A DNA stretch of 64,000 nucleotides from positions 451,807,311 through 451,871,310 of the forward strand of contig NC_133538.1 of assembly GCF_048544455.1 (NCBI RefSeq). Reading direction: 5' to 3'. Positions 47,016-56,762 of the stretch are shown here, one piece after another (the first letter of the stretch is position 1; each line of letters opens with the position of its first letter). The notes under the pieces are model-generated. The model was not told the origin of the DNA. It ran no database searches and saw nothing but the letters and a program-made list of their open reading frames with translations. This stretch comes from Silene latifolia (Eukaryota; Streptophyta; Magnoliopsida; Caryophyllales; Caryophyllaceae). The position numbers were made by a program, and so were the translations under genes.

Positions 47016-49131
47016 ATGGGAGCCAAAAAGCGTCCTGCACCCTAGAAAGTCAACTGCTGAACTGAACCCAAAGACGTCCGGGAGGAGGAGGTGGTTGAAG
47101 TTGATCCCCACTCGTGCTATAGCTTTTAAATATCAAGATTCTATTTTTTCTGCTCTTCAATCTCTGGATCCCTATTTCCCTGAAGAAAACTTATTGAAAA
47201 CAAACTATGATAGGGTTTTAAGGGAGAAAAAATTAATTCCTGATTCGACTGAGGTATGGATTCCCGAGTCTTGCCCAGTCAGAGCCAATTGGGTGTCTCC
47301 TGGTTGGTTCTGTATTTATGAATGGGCATTCAAGGCGGGTTGTAAGTTACCTTTTACTCCTTTAATGATTGATACTATTCGTGCTATGGAAGTATCACCT
47401 TTTCAAATTATGCCAATGGTTTGGAAACTTATCCATTCTATTGAAAATTTATGTGCTAAGCATCAATTTGTAATTACTATTAATGATATCAAGGCAATAT
47501 ATCATATGAAAAATCCTTCTACTAGACGTTTTAATTTGAGAATCAAGTCGAAAATGTCTCCATTAATTACTAACCTGGACTTTGGAGATGATAAAAGTTG
47601 GGCAAAGACTTTCCTGTTCATCCGAACTGAGAGTCTGGGACCAGGCTTTGATTATCTGAGATATCCTCCTTTGGAGAGTGGTAGGTTTCCTGTACTCTTA
47701 GTTTTGCAATATATTTTACACGAAGTTAGGATGTTTTGAGTTTCACCTGTACACTTTTGATGATTTTTGCAGCTCTTGATTGGAACTTCGATCCTCTTGA
47801 CGGGGAAGCTATTTCCAGGGTAGAGGCTTTCCTTTCTATTCCTGAGGAAGAGAGGGCCTGGCCTGCTAGTATGGGCAGGGATTTATTGCCCCGGTATATG
47901 AAGACCAAGCTGAGTGTGGTCAAAGTACCCAAAGGCAAGTCTAGCTCCACTGCTCTTTCCTGTATGTCTTCTATATGTCTTTATGTCAATTGTTGTCTTC
48001 TCATTGCTTCTCTTCTGATATTTACGTATATTCTCTATATGTTCAGTATTCAGGTCTTCTGCTAGGTTGGCCAGTTTTACTGCGAAAGATTTAAAGGTTG
48101 GGGTTGCTAGAATTGCTGAGTAGTCCAAGAGCCAGGAGGCTAGCGGGAGTGACAAAACGCTTGATATTTTGGTTTCTGATGTCTAGCCTCCCCAGGAACC
48201 GCCCAGGCTAGTATCACCAGAGGTCGTTCAGGCTTCTAAAAGGAGAAGGGAAGATGTTATTCCTGAAGAGGAAGGGGGAGAGAAAGAGCCTATTCAGGCT
48301 CAACCAATCAGGAGCATCAGGCAAGTGTCTGCTAGGATGGATGACATGGATGCTGCCCGGGCACGGATAAATGAATTTTCTGCTGGTATGAGCGGTCAGC
48401 TTTTATATTCTAATACCCTTGAGTGTTCTACTAAGGTGGTTTCCATCCTGTCTTCTCTTGTGACAAAGGCTGCTGAACTTGCCTCTCAAGCTAAGGAGGT
48501 TAGTTGTAAAGGGATTTTTATTTTTTATTGTTATGTGTTCTTTGTGTTGCTTTATATTTGGCTGATTGACTTTCTTTTGTTTCTTTTAGGGATTGGATGC
48601 CAGGTTGGCCACTGCTTGTCAGCTTAGGGATGCCCAGGCTAGGGTTTCTAGCTTGGAAGAGAAAGTGGATAAAGTTAACCGTGAGCTGCACACATCCAGG
48701 GGTAATGAGGTAGTGCTTCAATCTCAGCTGGAGACAGCTAGAGAGGCATCCAGGGCTGCTATAGTTTGTGAGGTGGCTGCAAAAAACGCTGAGAAGGTTG
48801 TCAGGCAAGAGTTGGAGGCTGTAAGGGAAGAGTTGAGGACTGTCAAGGAAGAGTTGGCTGCTAAGAAGCAGGCAATGCAGGATCAGCTGAGAAAAAATGA
48901 AGAGCTTGGTGCTGAAAAGGAACTAGTGGAGGCGCGGCTTGCTGATGCTGCTCAGTACTTCTTTGGGAAAGGCGGGTTGATGCTATGAGGGATCCGGAAT
49001 CTGACCGGGCCAATTGGGATCCGGACCGAGATGAGACAGCTCTGGATACCCAGTATCCTGATTTGGCCCATATGGGTCAAGAAGAAGAAGTGGATTCTCC
49101 TCCTTCCAAGGAGAAATCTGGTGATCAGTAA
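47016..49131 (+). pseudogene. Spliced antisense gene of E7 (gypsy-type transposon domain plus coiled coil)
   Basis: Plus-strand gene opposite to gag-pol. Exon 1 (about 47016-47680) starts MGAKKRP, has two early stops and a 1-nt frameshift near 47105, then an open region with WIPESCPVRANWVSPGWF, IYEWAFKAGCKLPFTPLMID and MVWKLIHSIENLC. This matches my memory of the putative gypsy type transposon domain. Likely further exons are 47773-47961, 48066-48498 and 48590-49131, with GT/AG boundaries; intron 3 (48499-48589) is the clearest. The last exon encodes a long Ala/Glu/Lys coiled coil (LEEKVDKVNREL onward) with a frameshift near 48960. Stops at about 48120 and 48183 show decay. Antisense ORFs of this kind are known in Tat-lineage elements; their function is unknown. 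Confidence 0.65.
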
Positions 49132-49587
49132 ATGGTGGATGGTTGTGAGTCGGTTACTGGCTCGAAGCCTGCTTAGATTTCTGTTTTTCTTTTTTGTTTT
49201 GGCCCATCCAGGGGGATGTCCGTGGAATGAATATTTATTAGGTATGTGGTAAGGCTAGGCTTTTTTGGATGGATATTTTCTTTCGGTTTTGAATAAATAT
49301 TTGGTCTTTGTTTCTTTTTGTGTTTTGATAAGGTATATTTGTAGTGCTGGATGTGTCTCGGATCTGCCGTTATTCGATTGATCGGGCCATTTTTTCTTGG
49401 ATCTGATCCGCCACTCTTTATGTCATGGGTGGGGTTATTACCTGTCTGGAGGGCTTATATCCCTTGCATGTCTGGAGGGCTTATGACCCATTTATGTTAT
49501 GCAAGCCAGGAAAGGGTTTTACTGGCTTGTATATTAAATTGAGCTCAATATTTTAAGGCCTGATTTTGCAACTGAAAGTTGGATATC

Positions 49588-49592
49588 AGTTG
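49588..49592. repeat. Target site duplication of Cassandra, left copy (agttg)
   Basis: Matches 50398-50402. Confidence 0.9.
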
Positions 49593-49907
49593 TGTAACAC
49601 CCCACGGTAAATGAAGAGGTCCAGTGATAGGCTTAAATGACTAGTTTTTAAAGGGATTGGAAGTACTGCTCATATCAACAAAGTGCACTTTCTTTTATGG
49701 TCATCCATGCGAAAGAACTCCAAAGTTAAGCGTGCTTGACTGGGAGTAGTCTTAGGATGGGTGACCTCTTGGGAAGGTTTCCGAGATGCGCATGAGTGAG
49801 GACAAAATGCGCTATAAAGGACCCGTGTTGATCTGTGGGCCATGTACACAGCCTGGTGAGCTATCATAAGTAACCGCTCTCGACCCGGTTTGGGTCGGGG
49901 TGTTACA
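49593..49907 (+). repeat. Cassandra 5' LTR
   Basis: 315 bp with 5S-like sequence at about 49702-49780. The right copy starts TGTAGCACC where this one keeps TGTAACACC. Confidence 0.9.
49702..49780 (+). other. 5S rRNA-like domain in Cassandra 5' LTR
   Basis: Contains agaactccaaagttaagcg, then cgtgcttg and ggatgggtgacct, corresponding to the 3' two thirds of plant 5S rRNA including the internal Pol III control elements (box A, intermediate element, box C). The outer helix strands are diverged, so this is a promoter-bearing relic, not a 5S gene. The copy in the right LTR lies at about 50192-50270. Confidence 0.85.
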
Positions 49908-50082
49908 AGTGGTATCAGAGCAACCCTGCGACCGTGTGGTGATCGGAGGCAATTGTTATACGCTCCTGGAGGCAGTGGTTATACGGTCCATTGTGATCAC
50001 ACACCTAGCGGGGGAGGATTCTGGGTTAGCGGTTATGCTCCCGGGCGCAACGAGGACGTTGCGTTCTTCAAGTGGGGGTGAC

Positions 50083-50397
50083 TGTAGCACCCCACGGTAA
50101 ATGAAGAGGTCCAGTGATAGGCTTAAATGACTAGTGCTTAAAGGGATTGGAAGTACTACTCATATCAACAAAGTGCACTTTCTTTTATGGTCATCCATGC
50201 GAAAGAACTCCAAAGTTAAGCGTGCTTGACTGGGAGTAGTCTTAGGATGGGTGACCTCTTGGGAAGGTTTCCGAGATGCACATGAGTGAGGACAAAATGC
50301 GCTATAAAGGACCCGTGTTGATTTGTGGGCCATGTACACAGCCTGGTGAGCTATCATAAGTAACCGCTCTCGACCCGGTTTGGGTCGGGGTGTTACA
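50083..50397 (+). repeat. Cassandra 3' LTR
   Basis: 315 bp, partner of 49593-49907, followed by TSD agttg (50398-50402). Confidence 0.9.
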
Positions 50398-50648
50398 AGT
50401 TGTATATTAGTGGGGTGGCCCCCAATCTTTAAGATTTGTTTTAAGTAAAGTGCAGTATGTAAAACAAACATTGAAGATTCTATTCGGTAAAAAGAAATAT
50501 GAGAATATTGATAAATACTTGGGCACATAATAGATAAAATTATATAAGGCATTTATTCATATAATGGCAAGTATCATACATCTAGTTTCATATCAGGTTA
50601 GGTAGGAAATGTGAAGATAAAAATTATACCTGGACCGGGAGATATATT

Positions 50649-51914
50649 TTATATGTGAAATAGTTTTAAGTGTGCAATATTCCAAGCTCTTGGGATCATT
50701 TCGCCATCCAGGGTTTGTAATCTATAAGCTCCCTGGCCGACTATTGAGTCAATCAGGTAGGGACCTTCCCAGGTTGGGGCCAATTTGCCAGCATTTTTCT
50801 CTTTTGTGTTTTGAAAGACTTTCCTGAGGACAAGGTCTCCTACCCTGAATACTCTAGCTTTGACGGTCTTGTTGTAGCTCTTTGCAACTCTTTGCTGATA
50901 TGCTGCCAATCTAATGCTGGCTGCATCTCTTAGCTCTTCCGTTAAGTCCAGGTTGTCCTCCATTAGAGGTATATTACTCGTTATTGTGTTCAGGCTGCAT
51001 CTGGCTGATGGAATGTCGACCTCAGCTGGGATTACTGCTTCACATCCATAAACCAAGGAGTAGGGGGTTTGGCCTGTGGACGTTTTAGGCGTGGTTCTGT
51101 CAGCCCAGAGGACCAAGGGGAGCTCTTCAGCCCATCTACCTTTCCTTCTTTCTAGGTTCTTCTTTATGCAACTGATTATTACTTTGTTACTGGATTCTGC
51201 CTGGCCGTTAGCTTTTGGGTATCCTGGCGTGAAGGTTACCAGGTTGATGTTCCATTGAGCACAGAAGGCTGCTGTTCTTTTTCCTACGAATTGAGTGCCA
51301 TTGTCGCATACTATTTCAGAGGGGATGCCATATCTGCATATGATGTTGTATTAGATGAATGCTATGACATCCTTTTCTTTGACTTGCCTGTATGAATCAG
51401 CTTCTATCCACTTGGAGAAGTAGTCAGTCATTGCTAGCATGAAAACTTTTTGTCCGGGTGCTTGAGGTAGTTTCCCTACTATGTCCATGCCCCCACTTCA
51501 TAAATGGCCAGGGTACGGATATGGAATGTAGGTCCTCAGATGGCTGATGGATATATGGTCCATGAATCTGGCAAGCTTCGCATTTAGAGCTGAATTCCAG
51601 GCAATCGGCTCTCAAGGTGGGCCAATAATAACCTGTTCTGAGTACCTTGCTTGCCAGGCTCCTTCCGCCTTTATGATTCCCAAGATCCTTCATGTATTTC
51701 GATAATATCTGTTCACTTCTTGTGGTTCCAGGCATCTGAGGTATGGCCCTGCCTGCGATTTCTTAAAAAGCACGTTGTTAATGATAGTATATGAAGCAGC
51801 TTTTATTTTTAGTGCCCTGGCATCTTGCTTATTTAGGGGAAGAATTCCTTTTTTGTAGCCAATCGTAGTAAGGTTTTGTCCAAGAGTTGGCAACATATAT
51901 TGGGAAACTTTCAT
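50649..51914 (-). pseudogene. E7 integrase, broken
   Basis: Minus-strand pieces in different frames. A junction with RNase H near 51860 is followed by the zinc-binding region (NHKGGRSLASKVLRTGYYWP ... CEACQIH, about 51680-51560). The core has Asp in MTDYFSKW (about 51425), Asp in CDNGTQF (about 51305) and Glu in GQAES (about 51200), and a C-terminal region (51116-50649) has GDLVLRKV and WEGPYLI. Stops near 51695 and 51352 and at least two frameshifts inactivate it. No chromodomain follows, as expected for the Tat lineage. Confidence 0.8.
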
Positions 51915-53883
51915 CTTGCTTATTTATTGCAGGTTCTAATAAATGTACGATGGGTATTTTGTCAAAGTCGAGGGGACTAAAGTTGGATCCTAGGCCGGCT
52001 AAGGCATCGGCCTGGGTATTCAAGTCCTTGGGAATCTGGTCAATATTAAAATTGCGGAATTTTGATTTTAAATTCTGGACAGCTTCTAAATAAAGCATCA
52101 TATTTGAGTCTTTTGCAGTATATATTCCATTTACTTGGTTTGAAATAAGAAGGGAATCAGTACGTACCTTTAGGTTTTGCACACCAAGGTCAATACATAC
52201 CTTTAATCCAGATATTAAGGCTTCATATTCTGCCTCATTGTTGGTAGCTTCAAATGCACAGCTTATGGCTTGTACTATCTTATCCCCCTGTGGCGATTTT
52301 AGTACTACCCCCAGGCCTGTGCCCCTCATGTTGGCTGCACCATCGACAAATTGGGCCCATTCTAGGTTTGTTTGGTCGCTGGTCAGTTTATTTACTTCTT
52401 TTATTAGGTCGGGTTCTAGGGCTGGACTAAAATCAGCCACAAAGTCTGCTAGTGCTTGTGACTTAATTGCTGTCCTTGGTTCAAATGTTATGTTGTATGT
52501 GCTTAGCTGGACTGACCATTTGCACATTCGTCCGGACAATTCTGGCTTCCTAAGTACAGACTTGATAGGAAGATTGGTTCTGACTATTATAGGGTGGCTT
52601 TCAAAGTATGGTCTTAATTTTGTGCAACTCATAATTAAAGCTAAAACATATTTTTCAAGCAAGCCATACCTGATCTCTGCATCCAGTAGACTTTTACTTA
52701 CGTAGTAGACAGGGTGTTGTTGTCCGTCTGCTTCTTTGACCAAGACTGCACTGACAGCAGTTTCTGTGACTGACAGGTATACTGTCAGGGGTTCGTCTTT
52801 GACTGGTTTTGCCAGCAGGGGAGGAGAGGATAGATATGTTTTCAGGTCCTCAAAGGCAGCCTGATGATCAGGGGTCCATTGAAAGTCCTTGTTTTTCCTT
52901 AGCAGATTATAGAATGATTTGCACCTTTCTGACGATCTTGAAATGAACCTGTTCAGGGCTGCTATTCTTCCTGTCAGCTTTTGTATGTCTTTGACTGACT
53001 TTGGTGGTTCTAGCTCTAGGATAGCTTTGATCTGTTCAGGGCTGGCTTCTATTCCTATTTTTGTCACCATATAGCCCAAGAATTTTCCTGCTGAGACTCC
53101 AAAATGGCATTTTTGTGGATTGAGCTTCATATTGAATTTCTCCAGTATCTTGAAGGCTACCTCCAGGTCTTTAATATGATCCTCTGATTTTTTTGACTTG
53201 ACTACCATATCGTCTATGTAGACTTCCATGTTGTCTCCTATTTGATCTTTGAACATCATGTTGACTAACCTCTGATAGGTTGCACCTGCATTTTTTAATC
53301 CAAAAGGCATAGCAGTATAACAGTATATCCCTCTTTCAGTGATGAAAGTTGTACTTTCCTGATCTGCAGGGTGCATCTTTATTTGGTTGAATCCGCTGGA
53401 GGCATCCATGAATGTTAACATCTCGTGGCCTGCAGTAGCATCCACCATTGCATCGATGTGTGGCAGGGGAAATGGATCTTTGGGGCAGGCTTTGTTTAGG
53501 TCGGTATAGTCTACACAGACTCTCCATTTGCCGTTTTTCTTTTGGACGACTACTACATTTGCAAGCCAGTCAGGGTACATTATTTCCCTGATCTTTCCCA
53601 TGTCCAATAGCTTGTCAACTTCTTGGTTGATGATTTCATGTCTTTCTGCAGCAAATTTTATTCTCTTTTGCTGTACAGGCTTAAATGATTTGTCAATATT
53701 TAACTTATGGGTTATAATATCTTCATCTATACCAGTCATATCAAAATGTGACCAAGCAAAGCAGGACATTTTAGTTTTGAGAAAGTTGACCAGATTGGGT
53801 CTGACCGAGTCTGGTGCATCTGACCCTACAAGTACCTTCCTGTCAGGGAATTCTGGGTCCAAAATGACCTCTTCTGTTTCCAT
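51829..53883 (-). CDS. E7 reverse transcriptase and dual RNase H (684 codons)
   Basis: Open frame in the same frame as gag-protease, separated from it by one TAG at 53929. RT motifs: VDYTDLNKACPKDPFPLP, MPFGLKNAGATYQRLV and the catalytic YIDDMVVKS (about residue 221). The first RNase H follows (VYYVSKSLLDAEIRYGLLEK, ALADFVADF). The second, archaeal-like RNase H begins near WAQFVDGAANMRG (about residue 505), with NNEAEYEAL, RTDSLL and NTQADALA. The two domains place E7 in the Tat lineage. The frame ends at 51829 because of a frameshift before integrase. Any protein would come from a gag-pol precursor cut by the element protease. Confidence 0.88.
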   Translation of the reverse strand: METEEVILDPEFPDRKVLVGSDAPDSVRPNLVNFLKTKMSCFAWSHFDMTGIDEDIITHKLNIDKSFKPVQQKRIKFAAERHEIINQEVDKLLDMGKIREIMYPDWLANVVVVQKKNGKWRVCVDYTDLNKACPKDPFPLPHIDAMVDATAGHEMLTFMDASSGFNQIKMHPADQESTTFITERGIYCYTAMPFGLKNAGATYQRLVNMMFKDQIGDNMEVYIDDMVVKSKKSEDHIKDLEVAFKILEKFNMKLNPQKCHFGVSAGKFLGYMVTKIGIEASPEQIKAILELEPPKSVKDIQKLTGRIAALNRFISRSSERCKSFYNLLRKNKDFQWTPDHQAAFEDLKTYLSSPPLLAKPVKDEPLTVYLSVTETAVSAVLVKEADGQQHPVYYVSKSLLDAEIRYGLLEKYVLALIMSCTKLRPYFESHPIIVRTNLPIKSVLRKPELSGRMCKWSVQLSTYNITFEPRTAIKSQALADFVADFSPALEPDLIKEVNKLTSDQTNLEWAQFVDGAANMRGTGLGVVLKSPQGDKIVQAISCAFEATNNEAEYEALISGLKVCIDLGVQNLKVRTDSLLISNQVNGIYTAKDSNMMLYLEAVQNLKSKFRNFNIDQIPKDLNTQADALAGLGSNFSPLDFDKIPIVHLLEPAINKQDESFPIYVANSWTKPYYDWLQKRNSSPK

Positions 53884-53928
53884 CTGCGATTGTGCAATAT
53901 ATTCTTCCCTGATAGGTGACTTTAATTG

Positions 53929-55971
53929 CTATGCAAGGGACTTACCTGACTTTGATGGTTTCAAAGCCTTGGTGTAGCATTCCTGAGCCGTCCTTTGTTC
54001 TCCCCTGATGGTGGTTATCCCCCATTCGGTTGGTATTTTCACACACTGATGGTATGTTGATGGGATTGCTTGGACGTTGTGGATCCATGGTCTGCCCAGG
54101 AGTACGTTATATGAGGATAGACAATCCATTACCCCAAATCTTTCATATGAAGCCACGCCTTCCACATAGGTTGGCAGGCTAATTTCTCCCAGGGTGTTCT
54201 TTGTTTCTCCGCTGAACCCAACCAGGACGCTGGATTTCTTGATGATCTTTCCTTCATTTATCTTCATAGCTTTGAGGATGTCAAGCATCACCAAATTGAT
54301 TGAACTGCCTCCGTCTATTAGGATTCTTGACACCTTAGCTGTGCCAATTTGCATGGTAATTACCAAGCTGTCATGATATAGATCTGATATTCCCTGCAAG
54401 TCCGAGTCATCAAAAGTAATAGCATGCAATGACTTAGATCTAAGAGGGGGCTGAAGTCTAGACTCACTGGATATTCTTTTGGCAGCCGAGCTGGTCAGAC
54501 CACAGATTTCTGATCCTCCATTTATTAACTTGACTTCATAGATGGGGGGAGGAGGAGGAGGATCTCTGCCGTTTCGTGAATCTCTCTTGTTTTGTCCTTC
54601 ATCTTTGTTCTTTGGCTGCTGGATTAAGTCCTTTAGATAGCCTTTCTTTAGGAGGTATGCCACCTGTTTCCTGAGTTGGATGCATTCTTCTGTGGTGTGC
54701 CCAATATCCATGTGGAAATCACACCATCTCGTTGGATCTTTCCTGGGGTTATCGGATTTTTTAGGCCATCTGACTGTATCTCCCAAGCTTTCCAGGCGTT
54801 TGATTAATCCTGCAGTATTTATAGACAAGTTATATTCAGGAATAGTTGGTAGGCTAGAAAGATTACCTTTGTGTTCTTGTGCCATATTGACTTCAGATCG
54901 TTCAGGCCTGGAATAAGGTGCTGATCTGGTGTTGCCTCCTTTCTGGTAGGAGCTTTTCCTGTTCGTGTGTCCATAGCCTTGCTTTCCTCCAGACGAGTTT
55001 GTTCTGAAGTTGAGATCTTCCTCCAATCTGACATGCTCTAAGGCGATGGATTGAACAAAGGCAAATTTTGGGCAGGCTTTTTTGGTTAAGTCTGTATAGA
55101 TGTCACTGTCGAGCAGGACCCCTTGCCTGAAGGCTTCTACAGCTGTCTCCTCATCACACCTGGGAATGGCTACCTTCTCTTTGACAAATCTTGCCAGAAA
55201 TTCTTTGAGAGTTTCTTCAGGAAGCTGCTTGACCCTGAACATGTTACTGGGTCTCTTGGCCATGTCCCTACTGGTTGCGAATTGTTGATTGAAGGCATTG
55301 ATCAGTTCTGCAAAATTCTTGATACCTCCATTTGGGAGATTGATGAACCATTGTAATGCTGCTCCAATCAGGGTTGTGCCAAAGCCTTTACACATGTAAA
55401 CCTGCCTGAGTTCACTGGGTATTAAGGCGGCTAACATCTTCTGTTTGAATATGGCAACGTGATTTTGTGAATTAGAGGTTCCATCATAAGTTCTCATGGA
55501 TGGAACAGTGAATTTCTTGGGGAGATCAATCTTTTCAGTTTCATCTGCAAAGGGTGAATCAGCAAAGCTGTCAATTTCTAATTCAACCACAGGGTCTGGC
55601 ACTCCGGGTATATTTTCTATTTTGTTGTGGAGTTTTTGAATTTCCTGAAGTATAGCCATCATTATTGCTGCTTCAGTTTTCTTTGTTTCATCATTGGTAA
55701 TGGTCCGGGTATCGGATAAGGTATCCTTCTCCAGGGTTCCAAAATTGGAAAAGTCAATGTTTTTGATAATGGATGAGATTGGGGTTCCTGGCTCGAATCT
55801 GGTCTTGGAGCCTGAAGCCTGATTTTCCAATTTCTTCTTCAGGTTAGACTCAGATTCCTTAAGCCTACTGATTTCAGCTTCTGCCTGGGCTGCCTTCTCT
55901 TGAATTGTCTCCAATTATTTGATTTTGTCCAGGGCAGCCGCTAATTGTTGTTCTGAGGTGAGTTCCACCAT
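53929..55971 (-). pseudogene. E7 gag-protease with early nonsense codon
   Basis: The natural ATG is at 55971 (MVELTSEQQ). A TAA at 55915-55917 interrupts after 18 codons, and the rest (661 codons) is open to 53929. An N-terminal Glu/Lys coiled coil is followed by a Retrotrans_gag domain (GAALQWFINLPNG, FNQQFATSRDM, ETLKEFLARF), a C-H-C cluster CDFHMDIGHTTEEC near 54700, a Lys/Pro-rich linker and an aspartic protease with LIDGGSS (about residue 528) and LLGRPWIH. Gly in place of Thr/Ser in the DTGS motif is frequent in Tat elements. The TAG at 53929 separates it from pol; whether it is a decay mutation or a read-through stop cannot be told here. Confidence 0.82.
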
Positions 55972-56032
55972 TTTTGTATGTGAATATTAAGTGGAAAATG
56001 GTAAAAGGAATTTTTTGATTAAAGAACTAGAT

Positions 56033-56050
56033 GCCCCACGGTGGGCGCCA
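56033..56050 (-). other. E7 primer binding site
   Basis: The minus strand reads TGGCGCCCACCGTGGGGC two bases from the 5' LTR, a primer-site sequence common in Tat-type elements. I am not certain which tRNA it matches. Confidence 0.75.
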
Positions 56051-56052
56051 AT

Positions 56053-56757
56053 TGTTTTAGCAGGATTTTCCCTGAATGGATCTGGCTTGATTAAAGAGTA
56101 ATTTGGGTATCTAGTTCTATAAGCTTGGAAAAATATTGTGAGTAAATAATGAGGAAAGACTGAATACAAAGAATATAACTTGTATTATTTGGATAAGCTG
56201 AATACAAATTTGTGTATATAATTGAATATTCGGGAAATAATGAAAGGTAAATTGTGAAATAGCTAAGTAATAATAAATGAATCCCCCTTACCAATGCTAG
56301 ATTATGCTATTTATAGTTCTACAAATATTAACGTTGCATTGATCTCAACGTCCCTCTCCATTGTCGGAAATTCAGGATTAATAGGGCACACTCCCTATTA
56401 ATCCGGTTGACTTGTTCCACTCTGAACCAATCTTCAGCTTTTCTTCTTTTACTCGTGTACATTCATGGATGATATAGTCTTATAGTTAGACTTGGTCTTC
56501 CTTGAGAATAGGACGTGATTATTAGTTCATACAACTGCATTTCTTGTTTATCTTCTTAATCCAGTTTGTTTGAATGCCCCGCCGTTATTCAAAGACTTAT
56601 TATCGTGCTCTTCTTCCGAGGATTTAGTAGCCTGCTTATCCTGTAATACTCTTCATCTGCCAAATAGTAGTTAGAGTTGTCCGGTCCCTGGTTGCCTTAA
56701 TCAGCCCAGTAAGGTCGGGCCAGGCAATAGTCGGACCAGGCTAAATTGGGCCTAACA
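56053..56757 (-). repeat. E7 5' LTR (right)
   Basis: 705 bp, partner of 45944-46651, with scattered substitutions and two short divergent patches (56365-56375, 56577-56615). TSD gaaag follows at 56758-56762. Confidence 0.9.
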
Positions 56758-56762
56758 GAAAG

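Larger units (their letters stand above)
49593..50397 (+). mobile_element. Cassandra TRIM retrotransposon, complete
   Basis: 805 bp: two 315-bp LTRs (49593-49907, 50083-50397), perfect Met primer site TGGTATCAGAGC at 49910-49921, a 175-bp non-coding interior ending in the polypurine tract AAGTGGGGGTGA, and TSD agttg. Each LTR contains a 5S rRNA-like segment. Small size, 5S content and TGTAACACC/GGTGTTACA ends identify Cassandra. It encodes no protein and depends on other elements. The LTRs differ at six positions by eye (1.9%). Confidence 0.93.
45944..56757 (-). mobile_element. E7: Tat-lineage Ty3/gypsy LTR retrotransposon with antisense gene
   Basis: LTRs 45944-46651 and 56053-56757, TSD gaaag, primer site at 56033-56050, polypurine tract at 46652-46663. 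It is minus strand: gag-protease 55971-53929, RT plus two RNase H domains 53883-51829, damaged integrase 51914-50649. The second RNase H (archaeal-like) after the connection domain is a known mark of the Tat lineage, which includes Retand and Ogre. A plus-strand spliced gene occupies 47016-49131. Cassandra is inserted at 49593-50397. LTR differences of several percent make it clearly older than its Cassandra guest. Confidence 0.88.

Noticed and set aside
49702-49780. A functional 5S rRNA gene
   Set aside because: Only the internal part matches 5S rRNA, the outer helix is diverged, and the segment is duplicated inside two LTRs with a Met primer site between them. It is Cassandra.
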